A stretch of DNA of 55,265 bases from assembly GCA_016930535.1 (NCBI GenBank), contig JAFGGN010000052.1, positions 1-55,265 on the forward strand. Direction: 5' to 3'. The translations under genes were made by a program, and so were the position numbers. The DNA comes from a bacterium (lineage in GTDB: Bacteria; Zhuqueibacterota; QNDG01; JAFGCO01). Below are positions 16,999-24,780 of this stretch, in pieces (the stretch's first letter is position 1; every line of letters begins with the position of its first letter). The notes below the pieces were generated by a model that saw nothing but the letters and a program-made list of their open reading frames with translations, searched no databases and was not told the DNA's origin.

Positions 16999-19362
16999 AT
17001 GTCGACGGATCTGAAACTTATATTCAACGAACAAAAGTTATTCCGGTCGGTTTTTTGGATCCTTCTCTTTTTGCTCGCATTTCTGATTGCGGGAACGGTG
17101 TTTGCCGAAGCGTTGAGCGGCAGGTTCCCCATCATTCCGGTTTTACGGATAATGGCCCTTTTCTCGTTTCTTTGTGCCGGCGCCTTATTCTGGATGGCCG
17201 GACGTTTTGAGATCAATCCCATGAAAAGTGTGCTGGATATCGGCAAGACACTGAATACCGAAGACTGTCCGAAACTGACGAGGGCCCTGATCGATCTGGG
17301 GCAGGGAGATCTTTCCGAACAGCTCGTCTTAAAAGCGAAACCAGTCAGGATTAAAAAATCAGATGAAACCGCACCTGTTGTCCGGATGATCAACGACCTC
17401 GTGGCCAATCTTCAGCAAAGCGTGAATGAATTCAACCTGGTGACCGGTATCCCCTGTCTGCGGTTATGCTTTGTCGGGGCCGATTCATTTCTGGAAGGCA
17501 GCCGCTGCGCCGAAGTCATGGCGGATGTGCTGAAAGGCAAGGGCGAGGTCGCCATTATTCTGGGCAGTTTCAAGCATCTGGGGCATGTGCTGAGAAAAAA
17601 GGGCTTCGAGGCCTATCTGCTTGAAAATAATCCGGATATCCGTGTTGTGGATATATTCGAATCCGGTGGAAACAAAAAGAAGATCTATGATCATACGCAG
17701 CTGTTATTGAAAAAGAATCCCAATCTCTCGGGGATTTACTTCACGGATACCAATTCGAACGAAGGCAGTGTGAATTTTATCAGGGAACATACGAAGTACC
17801 GGCATATTAAAATTGTTTCCCACGATCTGGCCGATAAAACCTTCGAATCCCTGAAAGACGGCCTGATTACCGCGACCCTGAGCCAGGATCCGATTGCACA
17901 GGGATACAATCCGGTGATTTATTTGTACAACCATATCACCAGCGGATGGATACCTCAGAGCCCGCGTCTGCTGACGCATCTGGATGTTGTCACGCACAGC
18001 AATTATCAGAAATTCTGGGAACCCGGCAAAGGGAGTATTCAGACATCCGAAATCACCATGCGTCTGGCCCGGGTTGTCGAGACCGGTGAACATCAATCGT
18101 TGCGTATCGTCGTGCTGGGACGTGCAGAGGCCACTTTCTGGGAAGAAACCCGTAAAGGTGTACAATCTGCAGCGGAAGTGTTAAAACCGCTCAACACCCA
18201 GGTGGAATGGATCGTACCCAGAGAGAACGAAGAAGACGGGAATATTTCCGCTGAGGTTTACGGTGCATGGATTGACAAACTGGTCAGCGAAAAATGCGAC
18301 GGTATTGCGGTTGTGGCTTCGGACAGCAATCTCGTGCCGTATATTAACCGGGCGGTCCGGGCCGGCGTGCCCGTGGTTACGTGGAACACGGAGCCCGCCA
18401 GTCTGGGAAATCTCATTTATACGGTAAAGGATCAGGCAGAAAAACTGAAAAATCTCAGTGAAAAACTGACGGTTTCGGCCACACAGTCGGCTCAGGCCAC
18501 AGAAAGTGTCAAGACTGCCATGAACGACATGGCAGAGGGATCCGTTCTTCAGAATGATGAAATTAATTCGACCAAGGGCATCCTGGGATTACTTCTTGAA
18601 AACATTTCCCTGGTCAATCGAAAGACCGAAGAAAGCTCCAGGGCAGCGGAGAACACGGTACACGCCGTATCCGAGGGCTCGAAGGCCATGGTGCATTCCC
18701 TGGACAGCATGAAAACCGTGGAGCATGCTGTTTCCGAGACCGGAAAAATAGTGGAAGAGCTCGAAACGCACTCGTCCAAAATCGACAATGTGGTCGAACT
18801 GATCAACGATATCGCTTCCCGTGTCAATGTGCTTGCCCTGAATGCCTCCATTGAGGCCACGAAGGCCGGGGAGTACGGTGATGGTTTCAGTGTGGTGGCC
18901 AATGAAGTCCGCACCCTGGCGAAGAGCACCCGGGATGCCACGCAAAATGCCATTCAGTTGGTGGTTGCCGTAAGAAACGGTATCGATCAGGTTCAAAGGA
19001 TGATGTCCAAGAGCCTGCGACTTCTTCATGATACTTCCTCATTCACCGAAGATGCCAAAAAAAATGTGGAAAATATCACCCGGCTCGTCGAGGTGGATCA
19101 AAACCGCATGCAGCAAATCGCCGAGATGATCATGCAGATGCAGGCGTATTCCAACCAGGTTGGCGAGGCCATGGAAAAGGTGGCCGATGTCAGTAATAAA
19201 AATGTAACGACTGTCGAGCGGGTCAATGCGTCCACCCAGGAAATCAGCAGGGAACTCGAGGACATGTCGGAACTGGCCCAGAACCTCGACAACATGGCGG
19301 TCGGTGAACAGCAGTTACTGGCAAAGTTCCGGTTGAACATCCATGATGGGAATCATGCATGA
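16999..19362 (+). CDS. Chemoreceptor with lobe-swapped sugar-binding domain
   Basis: A 787-residue methyl-accepting-chemotaxis-type receptor. Two transmembrane helices at about 18-36 and 48-67, joined by a loop of about ten residues, put both ends in the cytoplasm. A HAMP-like linker follows (GQGDLSEQLV). Residues 152-335 match the C-terminal part of a Peripla_BP_4/LacI sugar-binding fold (ADSFLEGSRCAEVMADVLKG, GIYFTDTN, LKDGLITATLSQDPIAQGY, closing strand LTHLDVVTHS). Residues 368-466 match the N-terminal lobe (LRIVVLGRAEATFWEETRKG, CDGIAVVASDS, GVPVVTWNTEP). The order is therefore C-lobe then N-lobe. Residues 480-787 are the coiled-coil signalling domain, with the tip at about 605-645 (VNVLALNASIEATKAG). 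It probably senses an intracellular ligand and signals to a CheA kinase encoded elsewhere. Confidence 0.85.
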   Translation: MSTDLKLIFNEQKLFRSVFWILLFLLAFLIAGTVFAEALSGRFPIIPVLRIMALFSFLCAGALFWMAGRFEINPMKSVLDIGKTLNTEDCPKLTRALIDLGQGDLSEQLVLKAKPVRIKKSDETAPVVRMINDLVANLQQSVNEFNLVTGIPCLRLCFVGADSFLEGSRCAEVMADVLKGKGEVAIILGSFKHLGHVLRKKGFEAYLLENNPDIRVVDIFESGGNKKKIYDHTQLLLKKNPNLSGIYFTDTNSNEGSVNFIREHTKYRHIKIVSHDLADKTFESLKDGLITATLSQDPIAQGYNPVIYLYNHITSGWIPQSPRLLTHLDVVTHSNYQKFWEPGKGSIQTSEITMRLARVVETGEHQSLRIVVLGRAEATFWEETRKGVQSAAEVLKPLNTQVEWIVPRENEEDGNISAEVYGAWIDKLVSEKCDGIAVVASDSNLVPYINRAVRAGVPVVTWNTEPASLGNLIYTVKDQAEKLKNLSEKLTVSATQSAQATESVKTAMNDMAEGSVLQNDEINSTKGILGLLLENISLVNRKTEESSRAAENTVHAVSEGSKAMVHSLDSMKTVEHAVSETGKIVEELETHSSKIDNVVELINDIASRVNVLALNASIEATKAGEYGDGFSVVANEVRTLAKSTRDATQNAIQLVVAVRNGIDQVQRMMSKSLRLLHDTSSFTEDAKKNVENITRLVEVDQNRMQQIAEMIMQMQAYSNQVGEAMEKVADVSNKNVTTVERVNASTQEISRELEDMSELAQNLDNMAVGEQQLLAKFRLNIHDGNHA

Positions 19363-19373
19363 TTCCCATCATG
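19342..19373. repeat. Perfect 32-bp palindrome across the receptor stop codon
   Basis: CATGATGGGAATCATG (19342-19357) is followed directly by its exact reverse complement CATGATTCCCATCATG (19358-19373). The TGA stop of the chemoreceptor (19360-19362) lies inside it. In RNA it would form a stem at the end of the coding region, 45 bases before the terminator. Confidence 0.8.
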
Positions 19374-19418
19374 TAGGATTGTTTTTACGCCAATCAAGTC
19401 CTTTTAATTTACCAGTCA

Positions 19419-19446
19419 CCCCGGATTCCGGCATCCGGGGTTTTTA
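19419..19446 (+). terminator. Intrinsic terminator of the chemoreceptor gene
   Basis: CCCCGGAT (19419-19426), loop TCCGGC, ATCCGGGG (19433-19440), then TTTTTA. A perfect 8-bp GC-rich stem with a T-run makes this a textbook Rho-independent terminator. Confidence 0.88.
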
Positions 19447-19529
19447 ATTCCTGGCCGGCTTCACCAGAGAAACCGCCTGACAGAGCAGGATAAAAAAACC
19501 GGGACCATTGTTCCCACAGCATTCTGAAT

Positions 19530-20681
19530 TTATAACCCATCCAGATAAGAGACGATCAGCCCGGAAACAATGTTATCCATCGCTGCCGGAGTCGGGTTCG
19601 TGTAAATATTCGTTGCCGCGATTACGGCGAATTTGCGGTCCGGGGCGAGCCAGGCAACCGCATAATTCAGTGTGTTGCTGCCCGAATGGGTCAGTGTTTT
19701 TCCGTTTGCCCAGGACCGCTGCACCACGGCCCATCCGCATGCGTACCTGCCTTCGCCTGGCATCGGAACCACTCCCGTTGTCAGGACATCGGCGGTTTCT
19801 GCGCTGACGAGCACGGGATTCCCGGCTTCGCATGCCAGCACCCATGCGATGAACCGGCTCCAGTCTCCGATGGACATATGCAGCCTTCCTGCGGAGTTAT
19901 ATACGGGCGGATTGTCCGCATGCAGGCCCGGATCGAGGGGATCATAATCGGCGGTATGCTGAAGCGGCTGGTCCTCGAGACCGGGTGTTCCCATGGGCCC
20001 GAATCCGGCCGTCGTGATCCCCAATGGTTCGAGCAGCCTTTCGGAAAGCAGCTCCTCGTAGGAGCGTGCGGTCAGTTTGTCCGCAACCGCTCCGGCAATA
20101 ATATAACCGACATTGCTGTAATTGTACGTTCCCCTGTCGTTTGCGGGCTGCTGTGCAAGCGCCCAGGCAACGACTTCATTGCGCTGTTCCGGCAGGGATC
20201 CGGCTGCCGGTCTCAGGTCCGTGTCGGTTACGAATCCGGCACTGTGTGTGAGTATCTCGTGCATCGTGACGGCACGGTATCCGGACCGCATGGTCACTTC
20301 GTATTCCGGGAATACGGATAACAGGGTGGAATCCCAGCCGGTGAGTCCGTCATCCACGAGCATGCCGATCAGGGCCGCGGTCATGGCTTTCGTTTCCGAA
20401 CCGAGATGAAACCGGTCGTTGTCCGTGACGTTCGCTTCGCCGCCCCAGCGCCTGCATCCGACGGCCCGGGCGTCGATGGCGCCCGTATCGGACACGACCG
20501 CTCCGGCCAGGGCCGGCAGATCGTGCACGTATCTCAGCGAATCGAGCATGGTCGCGAGACGGGATTCATGCACGGATGGGGGAGGCTGCGGGTTATCCGG
20601 ACCGGCGGGGTCCTTTTTGCAGGCATTGAACAGAATTGTGAAAAATAACGCTGAAAGGCATATAAGGTGTTTCATTTTCAT
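19530..20681 (-). CDS. Serine hydrolase lipoprotein, class C beta-lactamase fold
   Basis: A 383-residue protein of the serine beta-lactamase/D-alanyl-D-alanine-carboxypeptidase-like family. The signal peptide ends LFNAC, so Cys21 is probably lipidated; a Pro-rich linker (PAGPDNPQPPP) follows, as in outer-membrane lipoproteins of FCB bacteria. The catalytic set is intact: Ser95-x-x-Lys98 in GSETK, Tyr-x-Asn in YNYSNVGY, and HSGSN near the C-terminus in place of KTG. LTHSAGF is the usual segment after the nucleophile. Family members cleave peptidoglycan peptides, esters or amides, and the substrate here is unknown. It is a monocistronic gene, with a 176-base gap to its upstream neighbour and no partner. 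Confidence 0.88.
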   Translation of the reverse strand: MKMKHLICLSALFFTILFNACKKDPAGPDNPQPPPSVHESRLATMLDSLRYVHDLPALAGAVVSDTGAIDARAVGCRRWGGEANVTDNDRFHLGSETKAMTAALIGMLVDDGLTGWDSTLLSVFPEYEVTMRSGYRAVTMHEILTHSAGFVTDTDLRPAAGSLPEQRNEVVAWALAQQPANDRGTYNYSNVGYIIAGAVADKLTARSYEELLSERLLEPLGITTAGFGPMGTPGLEDQPLQHTADYDPLDPGLHADNPPVYNSAGRLHMSIGDWSRFIAWVLACEAGNPVLVSAETADVLTTGVVPMPGEGRYACGWAVVQRSWANGKTLTHSGSNTLNYAVAWLAPDRKFAVIAATNIYTNPTPAAMDNIVSGLIVSYLDGL

Positions 20682-20857
20682 TGTTCCCGTTGAAATGGGT
20701 CCGGTTATTTGAACCGGTTTAAACGTCTTTCGGTTTTTCTCTGCCGCATTTTTCAGCGGCAGCGGGTTTCTGCTCGTTCCAGCGGTATTCGGCTGTAGTA
20801 TGGAAGTGTGGCACTTCAGGCCGATTTACAATATATCATTTTTGGGGTCAGGATCCG

Positions 20858-23749
20858 CTATTGCCCGATGTTTTCAGGATTTTCGCTTATAATCGCAAGG
20901 TGATTTCTATGTCTGACGACAATGTGATAAAGACCTGCATCGACGGTTTCAAATGGCAATTCAGTCGTTGTACCGTCCAGGTCGACGATCATCCCGTCAT
21001 TTCGTAAAAAGAATGATTTTGATGCGATTGCCGGCCCTTCTTCGGCTGAACGCAGTTCAACAAAAATCCAATCGGTTATGCCGGCAGGAACAGCGGATAC
21101 AGACCGGCCGTCGCCGTAGGGTGACGTTGTCGGCAAATGACCTTCGTCAAGAAGCGTTGTATTTAATACCGAGCCGCCCGCATAGGCGCCTTCAATAAAA
21201 ACCTTGATACTGATACAGGCAGGCTCAACCGTAAAAAGATATGCCGTACCGTTGGTCAAATATCCGTCCTTGTAAGCTCCGACGATGATCTCACCCATTC
21301 CGTCGTTATCCACATCACCCGCATTGGATATGGAAATCCCAAGGCATTGATTGGCTGCAGTTCCGGTCAGTGTGAAATCAGCGGTATTGTCCATGACCGA
21401 TCCGCCCAGATAGATATAGGCTCTGCCTGTTGAAGTGCTGTATTTGTAAGCACCGGCAATGACATCATCGTAACTGTCGTTGTTGATATCGCCTGCACCG
21501 GATACGGAACAGCCAAAGTAATCTCCTGCTGTTTCACCAGTCATGATCACGTCTGCAGTGTTATCCATGGATGAACCGCCAAAATAGATATACGAGCGTC
21601 CGGTGTAGGAACTGTAACGTACCGCACCGACAATCACGTCACTGTAGTTGTCTCCATTTACATCACCGGCATGTGACACAGAGTAACCGAATTGATTGGT
21701 CGTCGACTCGCCGGTTAGGGTGACATCAGGCGTGTTGTCCATTGCGGATCCGCCAAAATAAATGTAGGCCCGTCCCGTCTCCGAACTGTAGGTGTAGGCG
21801 CCTACGATTACGTCATCATAGTTGTCGCTGTTGACATCGCCTGCGCCGGAAACAGAACAGCCCAGCCTGCTGGATGACATTTCACCCTGCATGATCACAT
21901 CTGCGGAATTGTCCATGGAAGGTCCGCCATAATACACATAGGCCCGTCCGTATTTGGTCGGCAGATATTCGAATGCACCGACAATCACGTCATCGTAATT
22001 GTCATTATTTACATCGCCTGCGTCCGACACGGAACAACCGAAGTAATTGTCAACACTCTCACCTGTCAAGATGACATCGGCTGTACTGTTCATGGAAGCG
22101 CCGCCGAAAAAGATATAGGCACGACCGGTTTCAGATGCATAGTAGTTGGCACCGACAATCACATCGTCATAGCCGTCATTATTTACATCACCCGCATTGG
22201 AGACGGAATAACCGAAATAGTCGTCCGGTCCTTCTCCTGTCAGAGTGACGTCCGGTAAATCATCCATGTCAGGCGCCCCATAATAAATATAGGCCCGGCC
22301 CGTGAACAGGTCGTACTGATAGGCGCCGACAATCACATCGTCATAGTTGTCATTATTCACATCGCCTGCAACAGAAACCGAATAACCGAAATAATTGTGG
22401 GTTCCTTCGCCTACCATGGTCACGTCTGCCGTATTGTTCATGGATGAACCGCCGAAGTATATATTGGTGCTTGCTATTTTAATACCGCCATTGAGCCAGT
22501 CTGTTTCACCGACTATGACATCATCATAATTATCATTGTTCACATCACCGGCACCCGATACAGAACAGCCTAAAAAATGATTGGTTCCTGCTCCCGTGAT
22601 ATAGACATCAGCAATCGCATTCATGGTGGAACCGCCGAAAAATATATAGGCCCGCCCGGCCTGGTATTCATAGTAGTGCGCTCCGACGATCACGTCGTCA
22701 TAACCGTCATTGTTCACGTCACCTGCATCTGAAACAGAATTACCGAAAAGATCACTGGCTCCTTCACCGGTCATGACTACGTCTGCCGTATTGTCCATGG
22801 CAGTACCTCCCAAAAATATATAGGCACGGCCGACGTTGGTATTGTACCTTTCCGCTCCGATAATCACATCATCGTAATTATCGTTATTCACGTCACCTGC
22901 GCCGGAGACGGATCTTCCGAACCGTGTATCCGTTCCTTCTCCTTCCATGATCACGTCTGCCGTGTTGTCCATGGATGCGCCGCCGAAATAAATATATGCA
23001 CGGCCGTTTTGTGAATTATAACCCTGGGATCCGACAAGAACGTCACTATAGCCGTCATTGTTCACATCACCGGCACTGGATACCGAGTATCCAAATGTGT
23101 CATTGTAGGCCGTTCCGTCCATCGTCACGTCCGCTGTATTGTCCATCGTTGAACCGCCGTAATATACATAGACGCGGCCGCAGTCATTGTTGAAGTATGC
23201 ACCGACCACGACATCATCATATCCGTCGTTGTTGACGTCTCCGGAGCCCGAAACCGAAAACCCAAAAAGAACGTTCGTGGTTTCTCCCGTCATGATAACA
23301 TCTGCGGTATTGTCCATCGCGGAGCCGCCAAGATAAAGATAGGCCCGCCCTGTGTTGGAAGTGTACTCGTAGGCACCCACAATGACATCGTCATACCCGT
23401 CATTATTCACGTCCCCTGCACCTGAAACCGAATAGCCGAAGCGATCATTCGTCCCTTCGCCCGTGACGATCACATCTGCGATATTGTCCATGGGAGAACC
23501 GCCGAAAAAGATATAAGATCGGCCTGTAAATGCGTCATATGCATAGGCGCCTACGATCACGTCATCATAACCGTCGTTGTTGACATCGCCTGCCCCTGAA
23601 ACGGAGAAACCGAAACGGGTGTCCCCTTTGTTGTTTTCTTCGCTGAAATGCTGAACAAGCGAAATGCCTGAAAAAGCCCGTCCGATAAACAAACAGTAAA
23701 ATAACAGGTTCCATAACTGAAGTCTTTTGCCCCGGTTCATTATAATCAT
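20858..23749 (-). CDS. Secreted FG-GAP repeat protein (integrin-alpha-like)
   Basis: A 963-residue secreted protein with a signal peptide at about 10-28. It has fourteen repeats of about 60 residues, each built on FGxSVSxAGDVNNDGYDDVIVGA followed by GRAYIYFGG and DNTADVIMTGE. The DVNNDGYDD loops are calcium-binding motifs, and tandem FG-GAP repeats fold into seven-bladed propellers, so fourteen would make two. The last 120 residues are a separate domain (IKVFIEGAYAGG, VSAVPAGITDWIFVELR, GMIVDLDGTT, YHIVVRHRNHLAIIS) that recurs at the C-terminus of surface proteins in FCB bacteria. It probably binds other cells or polymers on the surface. No enzyme motif is seen. The start follows GGGAGTG. Confidence 0.9.
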   Translation of the reverse strand: MIIMNRGKRLQLWNLLFYCLFIGRAFSGISLVQHFSEENNKGDTRFGFSVSGAGDVNNDGYDDVIVGAYAYDAFTGRSYIFFGGSPMDNIADVIVTGEGTNDRFGYSVSGAGDVNNDGYDDVIVGAYEYTSNTGRAYLYLGGSAMDNTADVIMTGETTNVLFGFSVSGSGDVNNDGYDDVVVGAYFNNDCGRVYVYYGGSTMDNTADVTMDGTAYNDTFGYSVSSAGDVNNDGYSDVLVGSQGYNSQNGRAYIYFGGASMDNTADVIMEGEGTDTRFGRSVSGAGDVNNDNYDDVIIGAERYNTNVGRAYIFLGGTAMDNTADVVMTGEGASDLFGNSVSDAGDVNNDGYDDVIVGAHYYEYQAGRAYIFFGGSTMNAIADVYITGAGTNHFLGCSVSGAGDVNNDNYDDVIVGETDWLNGGIKIASTNIYFGGSSMNNTADVTMVGEGTHNYFGYSVSVAGDVNNDNYDDVIVGAYQYDLFTGRAYIYYGAPDMDDLPDVTLTGEGPDDYFGYSVSNAGDVNNDGYDDVIVGANYYASETGRAYIFFGGASMNSTADVILTGESVDNYFGCSVSDAGDVNNDNYDDVIVGAFEYLPTKYGRAYVYYGGPSMDNSADVIMQGEMSSSRLGCSVSGAGDVNSDNYDDVIVGAYTYSSETGRAYIYFGGSAMDNTPDVTLTGESTTNQFGYSVSHAGDVNGDNYSDVIVGAVRYSSYTGRSYIYFGGSSMDNTADVIMTGETAGDYFGCSVSGAGDINNDSYDDVIAGAYKYSTSTGRAYIYLGGSVMDNTADFTLTGTAANQCLGISISNAGDVDNDGMGEIIVGAYKDGYLTNGTAYLFTVEPACISIKVFIEGAYAGGSVLNTTLLDEGHLPTTSPYGDGRSVSAVPAGITDWIFVELRSAEEGPAIASKSFFLRNDGMIVDLDGTTTELPFETVDAGLYHIVVRHRNHLAIISENPENIGQ
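21230..23625 (-). repeat. Fourteen tandem ~180-bp coding repeats
   Basis: The FG-GAP units are visible in the DNA as repeated blocks such as CATCATCGTAATT and GTCATTATTCAC with about 180-bp spacing. They differ at many synonymous positions, so they are not a fresh expansion, but the similarity is enough to allow recombination or misassembly in this gene. Confidence 0.75.
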
Positions 23750-23970
23750 TGGTCACTCCCGGTTATAATTATATGTCAGATTGATGTCACTATCACTTTG
23801 TCCGCAAAAAACTGATGATGTTTTCATGTATTCAAGCATTGCCGGTTAATTTTGTAAATCAATACGATACACTCCGCCCGCAAAAGTAAATACGCTGCTG
23901 AAGATGTTTCATTACGGATGTTTGTAGAATTGTTAATTAAGATAAGTTATTATTGTCGAAATTCAAAACA

Positions 23971-24054
23971 TTAAGTATACGATTCCTCTTGATCGCGCAG
24001 GATTATAAAATCCTGATCGATCGGAGTTCCATTCGGAATGGACCATTTATTCAT
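23971..24054 (-). CDS. Possible 27-residue peptide
   Basis: ATG at 24054 is preceded by AAGGGAGA (GGGAG at 24068-24064) at nine bases, one of the better ribosome sites in this gap. The frame encodes MNKWSIPNGTPIDQDF followed by eleven polar residues, then stop. It has no signal peptide, Cys pair or hydrophobic span. It could be a leader peptide or chance. Confidence 0.25.
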   Translation of the reverse strand: MNKWSIPNGTPIDQDFIILRDQEESYT

Positions 24055-24125
24055 ATTCGAAATCTCCCTTTTATGGCCCAGCCCAGGGTGGAACTGAAAA
24101 TGACATAGTTGGTTTGTTGTGATTC

Positions 24126-24293
24126 TTAAGCAGTCAATATCCCCTTATGTTCATTCTTAAGCACATCGGCAGGTTCGTATCCGGTATGCTTGAACCTGTT
24201 GAGAAAAATCAGTCCTTTATACGAAAGTAATTCGGGCAGACCGTAAAGCAGACCGGTGAGAATAATCCAGTAGACCGTATTTGTTCTTTTCAT
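24126..24293 (-). CDS. Possible 55-residue small membrane protein
   Basis: The frame starts at ATG 24293, one base after the TGA of the upstream frame (TGA-G-ATG), the spacing of translationally coupled genes. The peptide begins MKRTNTVYWIILTGLLYG, a short hydrophobic stretch after a positive N-terminus, and ends with a charged tail. I do not recognise a family. It has no ribosome binding site of its own. Confidence 0.25.
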   Translation of the reverse strand: MKRTNTVYWIILTGLLYGLPELLSYKGLIFLNRFKHTGYEPADVLKNEHKGILTA

Positions 24294-24294
24294 C

Positions 24295-24531
24295 TCAATT
24301 GAACCATGTATTTCGTATGAATCGTATGCTTTTAATGACCGGTCCGCCCATTGGTTTGCTGTTCTTTCCGAACAATGAAAGGATGCTTCTGTTCCATGCT
24401 ATCATGGTATCTGACCAAATTTCCGGATTCAGTTTTGTTAATAAATAATACGGATAAGTCCCGGCTCTTTCCCCTGTGCCGATGGATAGAGTAAAGAAAA
24501 AATCAGATGATGAATTGCCAGGATTGTTGAA
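24295..24531 (-). pseudogene. Possible remnant of a protein-coding gene
   Basis: A stop-to-stop frame of 78 codons without an early start codon reads like real protein: FFFTLSIGTGERAGTYPYYL, then LTKLNPEIWSDTMIAWNR and GKNSKPMGGPVIKSIRF. The only ATG is at 24405. The missing start suggests an N-terminally truncated remnant. I cannot name the family. Confidence 0.25.
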
Positions 24532-24780
24532 TTATAGAAATTGACTTATTAAAAAGCAACAGGAATCGTGAACACATTGATCCATACCATAAAAAGTAAT
24601 GACAATCGACCGGGATCTCATAGTCCGGGCCGAAAGATCGTGGAGATACTGTCCTGCACTCTCCGAAAAATACTGGTTCCATACCAAATAAGACTCGTGA
24701 GGCGATCGTGCCGAATCGGTCTTTTTTGGTTCAATCCAAAAGAACCTGTTTGACTTCGATCCGTGCGGATTTATCCGGGA

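Larger units (their letters stand above)
23750..24780. other. 1-kb gap with small or decayed minus-strand frames
   Basis: This AT-rich gap between two minus-strand genes has no large gene. Three consecutive minus-strand frames (24531-24295, 24293-24126, 24054-23971) look more protein-like than chance and are listed separately. A plus-strand frame at 24568-24753 has no support. No promoter or terminator is convincing. Confidence 0.5.

Noticed and set aside
24568..24753. 61-codon plus-strand frame in the gap before the TonB receptor
   Set aside because: No ribosome site, no motif, and no conservation evidence can be seen.
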